Source of the DNA: Cryobacterium frigoriphilum
GTDB taxonomy: Bacteria; Actinomycetota; Actinomycetes; Actinomycetales; Microbacteriaceae
NCBI RefSeq assembly: GCF_004403305.1
Contig: NZ_SOHE01000047.1
Location: forward strand, 1 to 46,867
Reading direction: 5' to 3'
DNA length: 46,867 nucleotides
Every line of letters begins with the position of its first letter. The stretch's first letter is position 1. Position numbers and translations under genes: made by a program. Positions 1 through 8,395 of the stretch are shown here, piece by piece. The notes under the pieces were generated by a model. It did no database searches, was not told where the DNA came from, and was given only the letters and a program-made list of their open reading frames with translations.

Positions 1-105
1 CTCAACGACGCCAGCTCTGGCTCTGAACGACACGATTCATGGTTTGGCGTAACGGCTTTCATCCGCACCACCCCCGGCTCCCTCGGAAGCCAATATTCAC
101 TTAGG

Positions 106-151
106 TGGCGCGTAGTCCGAGTTGGTACGGGTAGTCCACGTTGTTGGTACT
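106..151 (+). repeat. IS-end-like repeat, copy 1
   Basis: This stretch ends in gtccacgttgttggta. The same end occurs in reverse orientation near 394-452 and 1357-1403. Copies 1 and 3 match along nearly 46 nt, including the blocks gtagtccgagttggtacgg and tagtccacgttgttggta. They look like termini of one family of insertion sequence left behind by nested insertions or deletions. The family cannot be named from the sequence alone. Confidence 0.55.
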
Positions 152-180
152 GATATTCCACAGAGCTGAAACTACGGGCA

Positions 181-438
181 TCAAGACTTATCTCCTTGGG
201 AGGACGACAGCGCGACGGGCGTTCCGGATTCCCAACGGGGGCGTTGATAGCGAGCTGCAAAGCCATTGCCGCTTTGGGATTCGAGGGACGCAGCTAGGAC
301 GAGATAGTGGGATGCGTCAGCTTCTCGATCCTGGACAACCGTGATCACCGACTGCTGGCCATCATCGGCCAGTTCCACCTCCCCGGAATGGCAGTACCAA
401 CAACGTGGACCAGGTCGCCGGACCAGCGCTACCTTCAA
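181..438 (-). pseudogene. Possible IS481-like transposase (DDE core) remnant
   Basis: An open stretch on the minus strand contains CWYCHSGEVELADDGQQSV followed by ITVVQDREADASHYLVLAAS. This resembles the region around the first catalytic Asp of IS481-type integrases (WQID...LADG...VIDVxDDhSR), but the WQID and DDHSR residues are degraded. It sits between two inverted copies of the IS-end-like repeat (106-151 and 394-452), which fits a decayed element. The match is by eye only. It could be chance coding potential in GC-rich remnant DNA. Confidence 0.3.
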
Positions 439-452
439 GGGCTACTCGCCAC
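394..452 (-). repeat. IS-end-like repeat, copy 2 (diverged)
   Basis: On the minus strand it begins agtggcgagtag and ends gtccacgttgttggta, as copies 1 and 3 do, but the centre differs. The IS110 fragment stops inside it: its last codons, read as SGE-stop, lie in agtggcgagtag. That suggests the IS110 gene was truncated where this end lies. Confidence 0.5.
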
Positions 453-915
453 TGTGCGACGCCGCCAGCGCGGCTATGCCCAGAGCCGCTTTCAGATACT
501 TGTTCCCGGCCATGGTCTTGGATGACTTCACTCGGCCGGCCGACTCATTGGAACCTGGGCAGACGCCGGCCCATGAAGCCAGATGTCCGGCGTCCGGAAA
601 GACGGTCATGTCAGCTCCGGTCTCAGCAATGAGAACGTCAGCAACCAGAGTGGAGACCCCTGGAACGGTGACGAGTGCATCGCGCACCGACTCATACGGT
701 TTCATGGCGAGATCGATTCGGGCCGTGAGTGACTCGATCGCCAGAGTCCGCGCATCGATCTGATCCAAGTGCAGTTGGGCGAGATACGCATGGTGTTCAG
801 TGAATCGCCCAGTAAGGGCCTCGACCAACTCCGGGATCTTGGATCGCATCCGCCGTTGGGCGAACTCAGCAAGAACCGCTGGGTCCCGCACTCCCTGAAT
901 GAGCGCAGTCAGCAT
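442..915 (-). pseudogene. IS110-family transposase, truncated C-terminal part
   Basis: The 157-residue product carries the C-terminal Transposase_20 region of IS110-type transposases. It has the helix-hairpin-helix stretch VPGVSTLVADVLIAETGADM, then FPDAGHLASWAGVCPGSNES, then GRVKSSKTMAGNKYLKAALG. The N-terminal DEDD (RuvC-like) catalytic domain of about 180 residues is missing. The C-terminus is also cut, because the usual residues after AALAAS are replaced by a foreign IS-end-like repeat. A full-length member has about 340-400 residues, so this copy should be inactive. It marks the left edge of the envelope gene region as a site of repeated insertion. Confidence 0.8.
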
Positions 916-1209
916 CAGCCTTGACGATGACTATTCGCTCTCCTGGGGGCCGGTGTTATTGACCTTCGGGGCCACTTGTCGGAAATGAAAGTAGCGTATT
1001 GTGAAGCCACCGGATACTTCTGTTCGGGGCCGTCCTAGGTGCCGGGTTCACGCCAACGCGATCAGGGACTGCATCGTGCCCACCGCGCTCCGGGCCAGAC
1101 CGACGGCCACGATGTGCTCAATCTCGCCGCCGGCCAGGACGAGATACAGGCCCGTCGATCGTTCGGATACCACTGGCCCCCGGCCGCGCAACTGCTTGGC
1201 ACCTCAAGG

Positions 1210-1250
1210 CAATATTCGTGGCCCCCGAAGACAATATTGAACGGCCCCCG
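1210..1250. repeat. Two short direct repeats, IS21-like terminus
   Basis: caatattcgtggcccccg (1210-1227) is followed by the diverged copy caatattgaacggcccccg (1232-1250), 22 nt apart. Multiple short direct repeats inside the end are typical of IS21-type elements. No istA or istB gene remains nearby. Confidence 0.4.
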
Positions 1251-1283
1251 CGCCGGCAAATACTCAACTAAACGCCTGCTACC

Positions 1284-1355
1284 TGTAAACGATGCCGTGA
1301 GAGAGCCTGTAAACGAAGACCTGAGTGACGATGTAAACAATGACCTGAGAGTTCA
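1284..1355. repeat. Three tandem 24-nt repeats beginning tgtaaac
   Basis: tgtaaac begins at 1284, 1308 and 1332, exactly 24 nt apart. Each copy continues with a form of gatg(a/c)c(c/g)tgag. Such regularly spaced repeats are typical of the ends of actinobacterial insertion sequences; here no transposase is attached. Confidence 0.55.
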
Positions 1356-1356
1356 C

Positions 1357-1403
1357 ATACCAACAACGTGGACTAACCGTACCGAGTCGGACTACTCGCC
1401 ACT
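1357..1403 (-). repeat. IS-end-like repeat, copy 3
   Basis: taccaacaacgtggacta followed by accgtaccgagtcggacta is the reverse complement of copy 1 (106-151) with a few changes. Copies 1 and 3 lie in opposite orientation about 1.2 kb apart and could be the two ends of one decayed composite element. Confidence 0.5.
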
Positions 1404-1574
1404 CAAATGACTATCGTCGCGCACGGCGATCAAAGACGGGCTGGAAATGGTGGTGGTTTCCTGGTTCTCGCCCTAAGTCATTCGGCAGACTTGCTCTTAG
1501 CTACTGGCCTCACCCAACCCTGACACGTAGGGGAATCCCGGGAATTGCGCCACAACAGCGCTACTAGCCAGCAA

Positions 1575-3038
1575 CTATCTCTTAAGGGCCATGCGACCAG
1601 TCGCAAGAACGATGCCTAAATCTGAACGAAGGGATCTGAGTGCGGCAATGGCGATAGCAAAAAGGAGCATGGAAAGAGTCACCAGAATACCGAGGTGCAC
1701 AAATGCGCCGTACTGCTGAAAGTCGAGGAGCCAGTCCGCGCCCGCGATCAGAACAAAAATACCAAAGAACAGTGACACAGGGCGGAGTGTAACGCCCAGC
1801 AGGGCTGCAGCGGAGATGCCAACAAGTCTGAGGCCGAAAGCACTCGAAACGAGCCAGATCATGAATAGGCCGATCGAATATGCGGCGGCAACATAGTCAA
1901 TTCCGAAATTCGCCAGAGCCAGTGTCAGAGCAATCATGACCACTCGCCCGACGAGTTCGCACCCCAACATCACGCCCATTCTTGCCTTGGACAGAAAGAC
2001 CCAATAGTACGTGTAGCCGAGAGCTTGAAAGACGCCACCAAAGCACAGAATTCGAAGAACAGATCCGGCGTCCTCCCAACCCGGGCCTAAGACCAACCTG
2101 ACGACGGGCTCGGCGACCAAGGCCATGGCGAGAAGGGCCGGCACCAAGGAGTAACTCATGAGAAGTTGCGCCCGACAGACGTAGGCGCTGTACCTCTCAT
2201 CGCCCACAAGTCTTGAAAGAATAGGTAGCGCGACACGTGTAAGTGGAGCGGCCATCTGCTGGAGAGGCAACATGAAGATTTGGAATGCACGGCTGTAGAT
2301 CCCCAGAGTCGATGCGCCGAGGACTTTTCCAACGGCGACCGAGGCGATATTCACGCTTGCATAGTTCAACACTTGAGTTGACGTCGTCGCCACACCGAAT
2401 GCCAAAAAATTCCGGAGGTTTGGCATGGGAAGCAGACTACCCGGAACCCATCTCGCTCGAACCACCAAGACTGCCAGCGTGAAGCCAGCTCCCGCGATCT
2501 GCTGCCAAGCCAACGCCCACACGCCAAATCCAGCTAGGGCCATACCCACACCGATGGTTAGGCCCCCTAATGGGCCGAGTGCGTCTGACCAGGCCAAACC
2601 CACGAAATCGAGACGGCGTGTCAGTTCAACTCGAAACTGAGCCGATAGCGCATTCAGCAAGAAGACCAGTGCTAGCAGCTGGGTCAGAGCGGTCAACTCT
2701 GGCCTTTCGTAAAAAATTGCCAGAGGCCCGCTTAGGCAAAATACGCACACACCAGCCAAGACTCCAATGAGTGCGTTTACCCAAAACAGCGCACTCTTCT
2801 GGGCCTGACTCAACGTCGGAGCCTGCACGGCTGCAAGGGACAGCCCAAAATCCCCAAGGACTGTCGCCAACCCGACGACCGCAAGGATCATGGCTAGGAG
2901 GCCGAAAGCACTCGGTTCAAGCAGGCGGGAGAGCAGGGCCAAGCCTACCATCTGAATGATGAAGCGGAAAACCTGGGCAACGAGACTGACCGCGGCACCT
3001 CGGGCCGCGCCAGCCGGTGACGTGATTGTCGTCGACAC
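1575..3038 (-). CDS. Polysaccharide flippase, Wzx/WzxC type (first EPS locus)
   Basis: This is a membrane protein of about 487 residues with 12-14 hydrophobic segments, belonging to the MATE/Wzx superfamily (Polysacc_synt_3, WzxC branch). Such proteins move lipid-linked repeat units across the cytoplasmic membrane. Typical sequence near the start is SLVAQVFRFIIQMVGLALLS followed by RLLEPSAFGLLAM and the GDFGLSLAAVQ stretch. I favour the GTG at 3038, which overlaps the TAG stop of the upstream glycosyltransferase (TAGTG) and follows a purine-rich aaaagagaaaa. An in-frame ATG 42 nt further upstream (3080) would add 14 residues. The gene is the last of the 3.0-5.3 kb group, which points to translational coupling. 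Its G+C content is lower than that of the second flippase (24099-25361). Confidence 0.9.
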   Translation of the reverse strand: MSTTITSPAGAARGAAVSLVAQVFRFIIQMVGLALLSRLLEPSAFGLLAMILAVVGLATVLGDFGLSLAAVQAPTLSQAQKSALFWVNALIGVLAGVCVFCLSGPLAIFYERPELTALTQLLALVFLLNALSAQFRVELTRRLDFVGLAWSDALGPLGGLTIGVGMALAGFGVWALAWQQIAGAGFTLAVLVVRARWVPGSLLPMPNLRNFLAFGVATTSTQVLNYASVNIASVAVGKVLGASTLGIYSRAFQIFMLPLQQMAAPLTRVALPILSRLVGDERYSAYVCRAQLLMSYSLVPALLAMALVAEPVVRLVLGPGWEDAGSVLRILCFGGVFQALGYTYYWVFLSKARMGVMLGCELVGRVVMIALTLALANFGIDYVAAAYSIGLFMIWLVSSAFGLRLVGISAAALLGVTLRPVSLFFGIFVLIAGADWLLDFQQYGAFVHLGILVTLSMLLFAIAIAALRSLRSDLGIVLATGRMALKR

Positions 3039-4084
3039 TAGATTTTCTCTTTTGGCGTCGGATTTAGCGAAGATGCCCACTGAGATCTGTAGATTCCGCC
3101 TAACGCAATTCCTGCTTTTGTCCAGTCCCGTCGACTTAGATCTGGTGGCGGCCCATCCGCCAGGCTCGCAATGGCTGCAAATGCATCGCTTAGGTGGTCA
3201 GCTCGAAGCTGTCCGTCGTATAGGTGAACCCATGACCGGCCGACCTCATCAGCGAGAGCCACAGTGACAGAATTTCTAGGAACAAGGATGGGGCGATTGA
3301 GCGACAGAGCAAGAATAGCGGACCCAGAATTGAACATCCGCCTGTACGGGAGAACTACAAGTTCTGCCTGGCCCACTTCTTCCGCCAGTTCGGAATCGGA
3401 TATGTACTCGAGGCGTGCAGTCACTCTGGGAGTTTCCAGCACGAGTTTGCCGACGCTCTCTGCGGCTTGACTCGATTCGGCTCTTCCGACAATTCTCAGC
3501 GAATACAAACTCCTCTCGGCGGCCCGAAATGCCTGAATTAGCTCTTCAACCCCTTTATATGGGCGCACGAGGCCGAAGAAGAGAATCCTGCCTGGTTCTG
3601 TCGGGACAATCCCGCTGGAGAACCAATCGCGATAGTGACCATGGAGAATGATTGTGCTATTAGCCTTGATCGCGTCCGGGACGATCGGATTCAGGCTTAT
3701 CCAGACCGAAGTCAAAGAATCGAGCATACTCAACAGACGTCGACCAAATCCAGCGTCAAACGACTCATGTGGCGTCATGTTGTGAAGCGTCCTAACGACC
3801 GGAATCCTCGAACCCTTAATTCTGAGAAGTAAGAGCATAAAGAGGAAATACTTGACAGCCCTGCGAGGCCTCGATTTAGCTCGAATGAACACCTCTGGCC
3901 AGTGCACGTGTAGCAGGTCATAGTGTCCGAAGATGAGCAAGGTCCAGCTGAGGTACCGGACCTCAATGTCCGTAGGGAGCGTTCGAAATAATTGCAAGAG
4001 GTAGGGATTCGTATCAGCTTGCGGTGCCGGCACCGCCTGGAGTACGACTTTAGGTCTCGATCTTGATTGGTTCGCCCGCATCAT
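3038..4084 (-). CDS. Glycosyltransferase, GT-B fold (GumI/GumH-like)
   Basis: The protein has 348 residues. Its N-terminal half contains the DLLHVHWPE block and PVVRTLHNMTPHE, the acceptor-side features seen in GT4-like enzymes near xanthan GumI and GumH. The C-terminal half has GRILFFGLVRPYKGVEELIQ, a nucleotide-sugar-binding Rossmann start, and FNSGSAILALSLNRPILVP, where the E-x7-E region normally lies. It probably adds one sugar to the lipid-linked repeat unit on the cytoplasmic face. The ATG overlaps the upstream stop as ATGA (4081-4084), so it is translationally coupled to the next glycosyltransferase. The sugar donor and acceptor cannot be read from sequence. Confidence 0.8.
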   Translation of the reverse strand: MMRANQSRSRPKVVLQAVPAPQADTNPYLLQLFRTLPTDIEVRYLSWTLLIFGHYDLLHVHWPEVFIRAKSRPRRAVKYFLFMLLLLRIKGSRIPVVRTLHNMTPHESFDAGFGRRLLSMLDSLTSVWISLNPIVPDAIKANSTIILHGHYRDWFSSGIVPTEPGRILFFGLVRPYKGVEELIQAFRAAERSLYSLRIVGRAESSQAAESVGKLVLETPRVTARLEYISDSELAEEVGQAELVVLPYRRMFNSGSAILALSLNRPILVPRNSVTVALADEVGRSWVHLYDGQLRADHLSDAFAAIASLADGPPPDLSRRDWTKAGIALGGIYRSQWASSLNPTPKEKI

Positions 4085-5289
4085 CGCAGGACCCGATTCG
4101 AGTAGAGATGTTCAAAATCGTCAACGACGGTCTGTGCCGACACGGTAATTGGCTCCCGCATCGGGTGGTGCGCACACTCAATACGCCAACGTTGAATCAA
4201 CTCGCGATCGCGACAGGCGTCGACGATGGCCGATGTCAACGCGGCAACAGTCGGTTCCACGAGGCATCCGCCGCCCGCCGCCAAGATTTCGACAGTCCCG
4301 CCGCGCGCGTAGGCCACCACCGGCGTGCCAACGAGAATTGATTCAACCGTGACTTTGCCGAAAGCCTCATTCTTCGAACAGACCAGCGAAATATCAGATT
4401 CTAAAAAGACGCTGAACGTTTCCGGGATTTCTCCGTGATACTGCACATAATCTTGGGCGCCGAGTCTTTCGATCTCACTGTGCAAGCAGATGCGTTGGCG
4501 ATCCGATGCCGGGCCGTAGATATCAAGCCGAACGGACGCTCCCGTCTCTCGGGCGTTAACAACCGCCGCCACCGCATCAAGCTGCCCCTTTTCCTGATTC
4601 ACCGTGCCAATAATAACGGCGCGCAACTCAGACGAACCCGCGTTGCCGGATTCCGCCGTCTCGAGTTGCTTCAAAAAATGAGTCGAAAGTTGAGGATATC
4701 GAACGACTGAAGCATGCCCAAACTGCTGGCGAATGTACTCTGAGACGCACACTACCGAGGTGGACCATCTGGCAATCAGGGCTCTAATCAATCGGCGTGG
4801 CAAGAACGATCTCAGTGACGGGTTCGTTTGTAGACTCTCACGAACTATGGTCACCACTGGAACATGGGCGATTTTCGCAGAAAGAAGCGGCGCAGGCGTC
4901 ACGCCCGTATTCACTACGACCAGGTCGAATTGAGAACGTCTGAGCAGGCGAAGGTACTCGACTAAGTCCATCGCACATTGTCCCAGTCGCGCCAAGCCAA
5001 TAATGCCGAATTGGCGGGGACCCATCCACGAGTGCGTCTGGATGTTTATGACCCTAACAACGCCGGGATAGGCGAGGAGGAGCTGCGAACTGAGTTGCCC
5101 ATCCTCCGGCACGGCAACCGAGACTTGGTGACCGCGCTCTACCAATTCTTGCGCTAAGGACAGGAGGCTTCGTTCCGCTCCCACGAGATCGGGACTGTGA
5201 GAAACCAGAAGTATCTTCATTTTACTGTCTACGTCCATTTCAGCATTCGGCGATGAGTGTCTACTTGGTCTTGCTAGATGCTTAGGCAT
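4081..5289 (-). CDS. Glycosyltransferase family 4 (GT-B)
   Basis: The protein has 402 residues from the first ATG. The family-like start MKILLVSHSPDLVGAERSLL lies at an internal ATG (5220), so the true protein may have about 379 residues; another ATG lies at 5238, and none has a clear ribosome site. GAERSL is the glycine-rich N-terminal loop. The donor-binding half has VIIGTVNQEKGQLDAVAAVV and SLVCSKNEAFGKVTVESILV, where EAFGKVTVE is the E-x7-E motif of retaining GT4 enzymes. It probably extends the EPS repeat unit. It is the first gene of a tight three-gene run with the next glycosyltransferase and the flippase. Confidence 0.85.
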   Translation of the reverse strand: MPKHLARPSRHSSPNAEMDVDSKMKILLVSHSPDLVGAERSLLSLAQELVERGHQVSVAVPEDGQLSSQLLLAYPGVVRVINIQTHSWMGPRQFGIIGLARLGQCAMDLVEYLRLLRRSQFDLVVVNTGVTPAPLLSAKIAHVPVVTIVRESLQTNPSLRSFLPRRLIRALIARWSTSVVCVSEYIRQQFGHASVVRYPQLSTHFLKQLETAESGNAGSSELRAVIIGTVNQEKGQLDAVAAVVNARETGASVRLDIYGPASDRQRICLHSEIERLGAQDYVQYHGEIPETFSVFLESDISLVCSKNEAFGKVTVESILVGTPVVAYARGGTVEILAAGGGCLVEPTVAALTSAIVDACRDRELIQRWRIECAHHPMREPITVSAQTVVDDFEHLYSNRVLR

Positions 5290-5495
5290 ACCGGTACCGC
5301 GGACCGAGGATCTCTGACCACATCACCAAAATTGAGCTCAGAGGCATTCAGCTCAAATAGGTGTACCGAGCAGGCACAACAGATGTACCAAGACGCCTGC
5401 ATCCGAACGAAACAGGTGTCACATTCGAATGCGGCCCTCTCGGTCTAAACCATGAGTGTTCAGTTAACTATTTCGGTAGCCGCAAGTAGCGCAGG

Positions 5496-6461
5496 TCACA
5501 GTAGCGAACGCCCAATCGGTTCAGTCCAGCCAAACGTTTCTGTTATCTCGCCTGCTATGGCCCGCAGACGCGTTCGTCCTCCACCTCGCATACGTACCGA
5601 GATCGGCTCAGATGCCGTCCTATAGCGCATCAGATCGTGAAGGCGATGCAAGTGCAGGCGAGCGACGATGCGGTTCCACGTGGCATCAGCAAATTCAGAC
5701 GCTTCATACTCCACGGCCAATCGATCTCGATCGCGTTGAGACGCTCCACTCCTGACGTGAACAGACGTCGCATTCTTCTGGTGCGCGCGGTGAGACGCGA
5801 CTACTTTCGAAATTCGAGTAATTGCTACTCCGCCCGCCGCCATCCGCAACCACAGTTCTAAATCGACAGCGTGTTCGTATTCGGTCGAAAAGCCGCCTAG
5901 TGCACGAAAAGAATCCAGGCGAATAAGCGTGCTGCACGGATCACCAAATACGTTGCCGTACAGTAGACCCAGCACAATGGTCGCTCGGTTGTTCATGGGA
6001 ACGTCGCCATTCGGAAAGATGGAGTCCGCCGTCACGGCGCTACTTGGATTCTGCAGTTCGTCGCCTGATTCGGTGACGAAGTGCGGCACGCTAAAGACCA
6101 CATCAGAATTGGAAGCCTGAGCTTGGGAGACAAGCTGTTCAAGAGCCTCCGGCATGAGCAAGTCGTCCTGACCAGTTACGAGGATAAATTGCCCCGTCGC
6201 CAATTGAGCACATCGATTCCAGTTTGCCGCCATCCCGATGCTCACGGGAGACCAGTCAGCCCGCCAATTGAGTTTGCAGGTAGACAAGACCGCCTTTATC
6301 AAATCCGCGTTCGCACTGGCGTCATCAGATACGATTACGTTGAAATCTGCCCGTGTCTGACGCTCAAGACTTTCAAGCAACAGTTTCAAGTATTTGAGGT
6401 CTGGGTTAAAAGTCGGGATGCACACTGAAATGGCGAAGGAAGGTTCCCCGACGCTCCTCAT
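5496..6461 (-). CDS. Glycosyltransferase family 2 (GT-A)
   Basis: The N-terminus is a GT2 domain: ISVCIPTFNPDLKYLKLLLE, then VIVSDDASANADL with the DD nucleotide-binding pair, then FILVTGQDDLLMPEALEQLV with the DxD-like QDD. Further on, GGFSTEYEHAVDLELWLRMA matches the acceptor or base region (D-x-E-L-W-x-R). It therefore probably transfers a sugar from a UDP or dTDP donor to the lipid-linked intermediate. I chose the ATG at 6461 (MRSVGEPSFAISVC), preceded by gacgggact; a TTG 45 nt upstream would add 15 residues. The gene stands alone, with about 200-nt gaps on its 3' side and about 340 nt on its 5' side. Confidence 0.85.
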   Translation of the reverse strand: MRSVGEPSFAISVCIPTFNPDLKYLKLLLESLERQTRADFNVIVSDDASANADLIKAVLSTCKLNWRADWSPVSIGMAANWNRCAQLATGQFILVTGQDDLLMPEALEQLVSQAQASNSDVVFSVPHFVTESGDELQNPSSAVTADSIFPNGDVPMNNRATIVLGLLYGNVFGDPCSTLIRLDSFRALGGFSTEYEHAVDLELWLRMAAGGVAITRISKVVASHRAHQKNATSVHVRSGASQRDRDRLAVEYEASEFADATWNRIVARLHLHRLHDLMRYRTASEPISVRMRGGGRTRLRAIAGEITETFGWTEPIGRSLL

Positions 6462-6803
6462 AGTCCCGTCAGTTTGATTCACCTCGCCAGCGCCGTCCGC
6501 GAGCAACCATTGCCTGGGCGAAGCACGCTGCGACGTGCTTCGTGTGTGTGTGCTTTCCCAGTATCGGCGTTAAGTGTGATGATGTGTTTCCCCCCAATAT
6601 TTCTAACTGTGCATGTAATAGTCGACAGTAGAAGACCATGAAACTAACCACAGCCAAGCACGCAAGTGGCCGGTTCTAGTCGATTTCCTCTAGAACGGAC
6701 GGAGCCCTCGTGCGTCCCTACATTAGAGTTTGGCACACGCTGAGCGGCGAGCATATCGCGGGCGTGAATCGCTTGTGGAACGAATGCGACGAAACCTACC
6801 GAA
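6462..6803. other. Intergenic region with two small hairpins
   Basis: No gene was found in about 340 nt. An 8-bp perfect hairpin, gaagcacg-ctgcga-cgtgcttc, lies at 6520-6541, and a 7-bp inverted repeat, gttctag...ctagaac, at 6673-6696. Either could end transcription coming from the polymerase gene at 6804-8201 or shape the leader of the GT2 gene. Neither has a T-run. The region is poor in G+C compared with most of the window. Confidence 0.35.
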
Positions 6804-8201
6804 CTACATTGCATCGCACTGAACTGTACTGAAGCGAGGCGCGTGAGGCCTCCTCAAATCACGCTGACCCGAGGCAGGAGAGTGCGCGGACATGTTCAGT
6901 GAAGTCGATACCCGAACTGGCAATTCTCGTCGGCCGAAGAGAATCAGGGCGATCGGAACCAAGAACACACTGAAGAGAAATGTCCGGTCTACGAATCCCA
7001 GGGAGACCTCGAGAGCACAGCTAATGAGCAGCGCAGAAAGAAAAAGCGCAGGATAGAAATGCCCGTGCCGGCCTTCTTTGGAGGCCCTTACGATAAGAAG
7101 CAATATAAGAGCAAGCACGAGGGCCGCGAAGACAGACCCCCCTGTGACAATCGTCTGAACAACTTGATTGTGACCGTGGAACGCAAGACTGCCCAGTTGA
7201 TTATAATACCCAGCAATATCCTGGTACCAACTAGAGCCTAGACCGAAGACCGGCTCTGCCTGCGCGCTACGCAAGCTCTCGGCCCAAATGTGTCCACGGT
7301 TGGTGTAACTTGACGGATCTGTGGTGACGAAGGGCAAAGCGGCGACGTAAATCAAGAGACCGAGGAGCACAAAAGGAATAGAACGTCGAATCAGCGGACG
7401 CTTACCAGCTCTGCTGAGAATAAAAGCCAAAACTAAACAACACCCGACGGCCAGAACAGAGGAACGCGACGACGTCCAAAGCACCGCAAAACTTGTCGCT
7501 GAGACAGCGAGGACCTTGAAAAAGCGATTTCTAATAAAGAACAGTGCCGCAAAACCAAGCGCGAGATACTGACCCAGGTTGTTGGGGCTACCAAACATGC
7601 CGACTAGCAGGCCCCAGGGAAGAATCTCTTTCTCGGCCTCAGCGAATATTCCAGACGCTGAACGATAGATGCCTGAAGCTGGCACGAACACAGCCATCAA
7701 GATGCTGAGGGCAGCGGTTGAAAATACTAGCAAGCCCAGCAGCGACAAAATTCTGTCAACAGAAGAACTCACGAGCCATAGCGCTGTTAGAACAAGCGGA
7801 TACGCATAGCTGGCAGAGCTGGGCGTGTGGCCCGCATACAGATCCCGGCTGACAATGTATAACCACGGCGATACCGCTACGACCAACACAGCCGGTGGTG
7901 GACGCTGTTGGGAGCGGGCCTGCACCCCTAGAAAAATTGTTGCCACCGCGACCACAAGTACTAGTGCGCCCAGTCCACTGGTCAACAAGGCAGGAATGGG
8001 CGCCATTGAGTAGACATCATTGGCGAGCGACTGCCTCTTGTCGAAGAACCAAGCTTGGAGAGTTAGAGGAACAATGGACTGCGCCCAGAGCAGTATCACT
8101 AGCAGCGAGATTAAGGCCTCTGAGCGGGTTGCCAAGTCAGACAGGCGGTAAGGCCGCACAGGGGTTGAGACTTGCAAGGTCGTATTTCTTCGGGCATGCA
8201 T
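6804..8201 (-). CDS. Polysaccharide polymerase / O-antigen ligase family (Wzy-like, first locus)
   Basis: The 465-residue integral membrane protein has about 11-12 hydrophobic segments. A large external loop contains FGLGSSWYQDIAGYYNQLG and then AFHGHNQVVQTIVTGG. The H-x-H-N pattern after a G-x-G-S run is the hallmark of the Wzy_C / O-antigen ligase family. Earlier it has LLVGMFGSPNNLGQYLALGF and TSSRSSVLAVGCCLV, also typical (SPNxLG and the SRSS/GSR-like motif). It would polymerise repeat units on the outer face after flipping. No second ligase is needed if the product is released or wall-linked. A second polymerase is at 20783-22129. Confidence 0.85.
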   Translation of the reverse strand: MHARRNTTLQVSTPVRPYRLSDLATRSEALISLLVILLWAQSIVPLTLQAWFFDKRQSLANDVYSMAPIPALLTSGLGALVLVVAVATIFLGVQARSQQRPPPAVLVVAVSPWLYIVSRDLYAGHTPSSASYAYPLVLTALWLVSSSVDRILSLLGLLVFSTAALSILMAVFVPASGIYRSASGIFAEAEKEILPWGLLVGMFGSPNNLGQYLALGFAALFFIRNRFFKVLAVSATSFAVLWTSSRSSVLAVGCCLVLAFILSRAGKRPLIRRSIPFVLLGLLIYVAALPFVTTDPSSYTNRGHIWAESLRSAQAEPVFGLGSSWYQDIAGYYNQLGSLAFHGHNQVVQTIVTGGSVFAALVLALILLLIVRASKEGRHGHFYPALFLSALLISCALEVSLGFVDRTFLFSVFLVPIALILFGRRELPVRVSTSLNMSAHSPASGQRDLRRPHAPRFSTVQCDAM

Positions 8202-8395
8202 TACAACCCTACCGATCCGATACGTTGAAACATGGCAAACCCGTCAAAACTCTATGACTCTAACAGTTATTCCCAACAATTCCGCCCAGAGACCAACGCG
8301 GGCTTCGTTGTTTGACTGAGGTAGCTAGCCCGGCATATCGACCCGAGCCGCTTCAGCCGGAGATAGCTCGCAACTGTGTTGTTGCGGTCCGACTA

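Larger units (their letters stand above)
916..1574. other. Non-coding stretch of IS debris
   Basis: No credible gene was found here. The stretch holds the 15-mer cacttgtcggaaatg at 973-987 (found again at 37171-37185), two caatatt...ggcccccg repeats (1210-1250), three 24-nt repeats (1284-1355) and a third IS-end-like repeat (1357-1403). Short open frames in it have no recognisable domain. It lies downstream of the first flippase gene, so transcription from the EPS locus runs into it. Confidence 0.55.

Noticed and set aside
1001..1340. Possible coding fragments between the IS110 remnant and the 24-nt repeats
   Set aside because: Neither strand gives a recognisable domain, and the frames are interrupted by repeat units.
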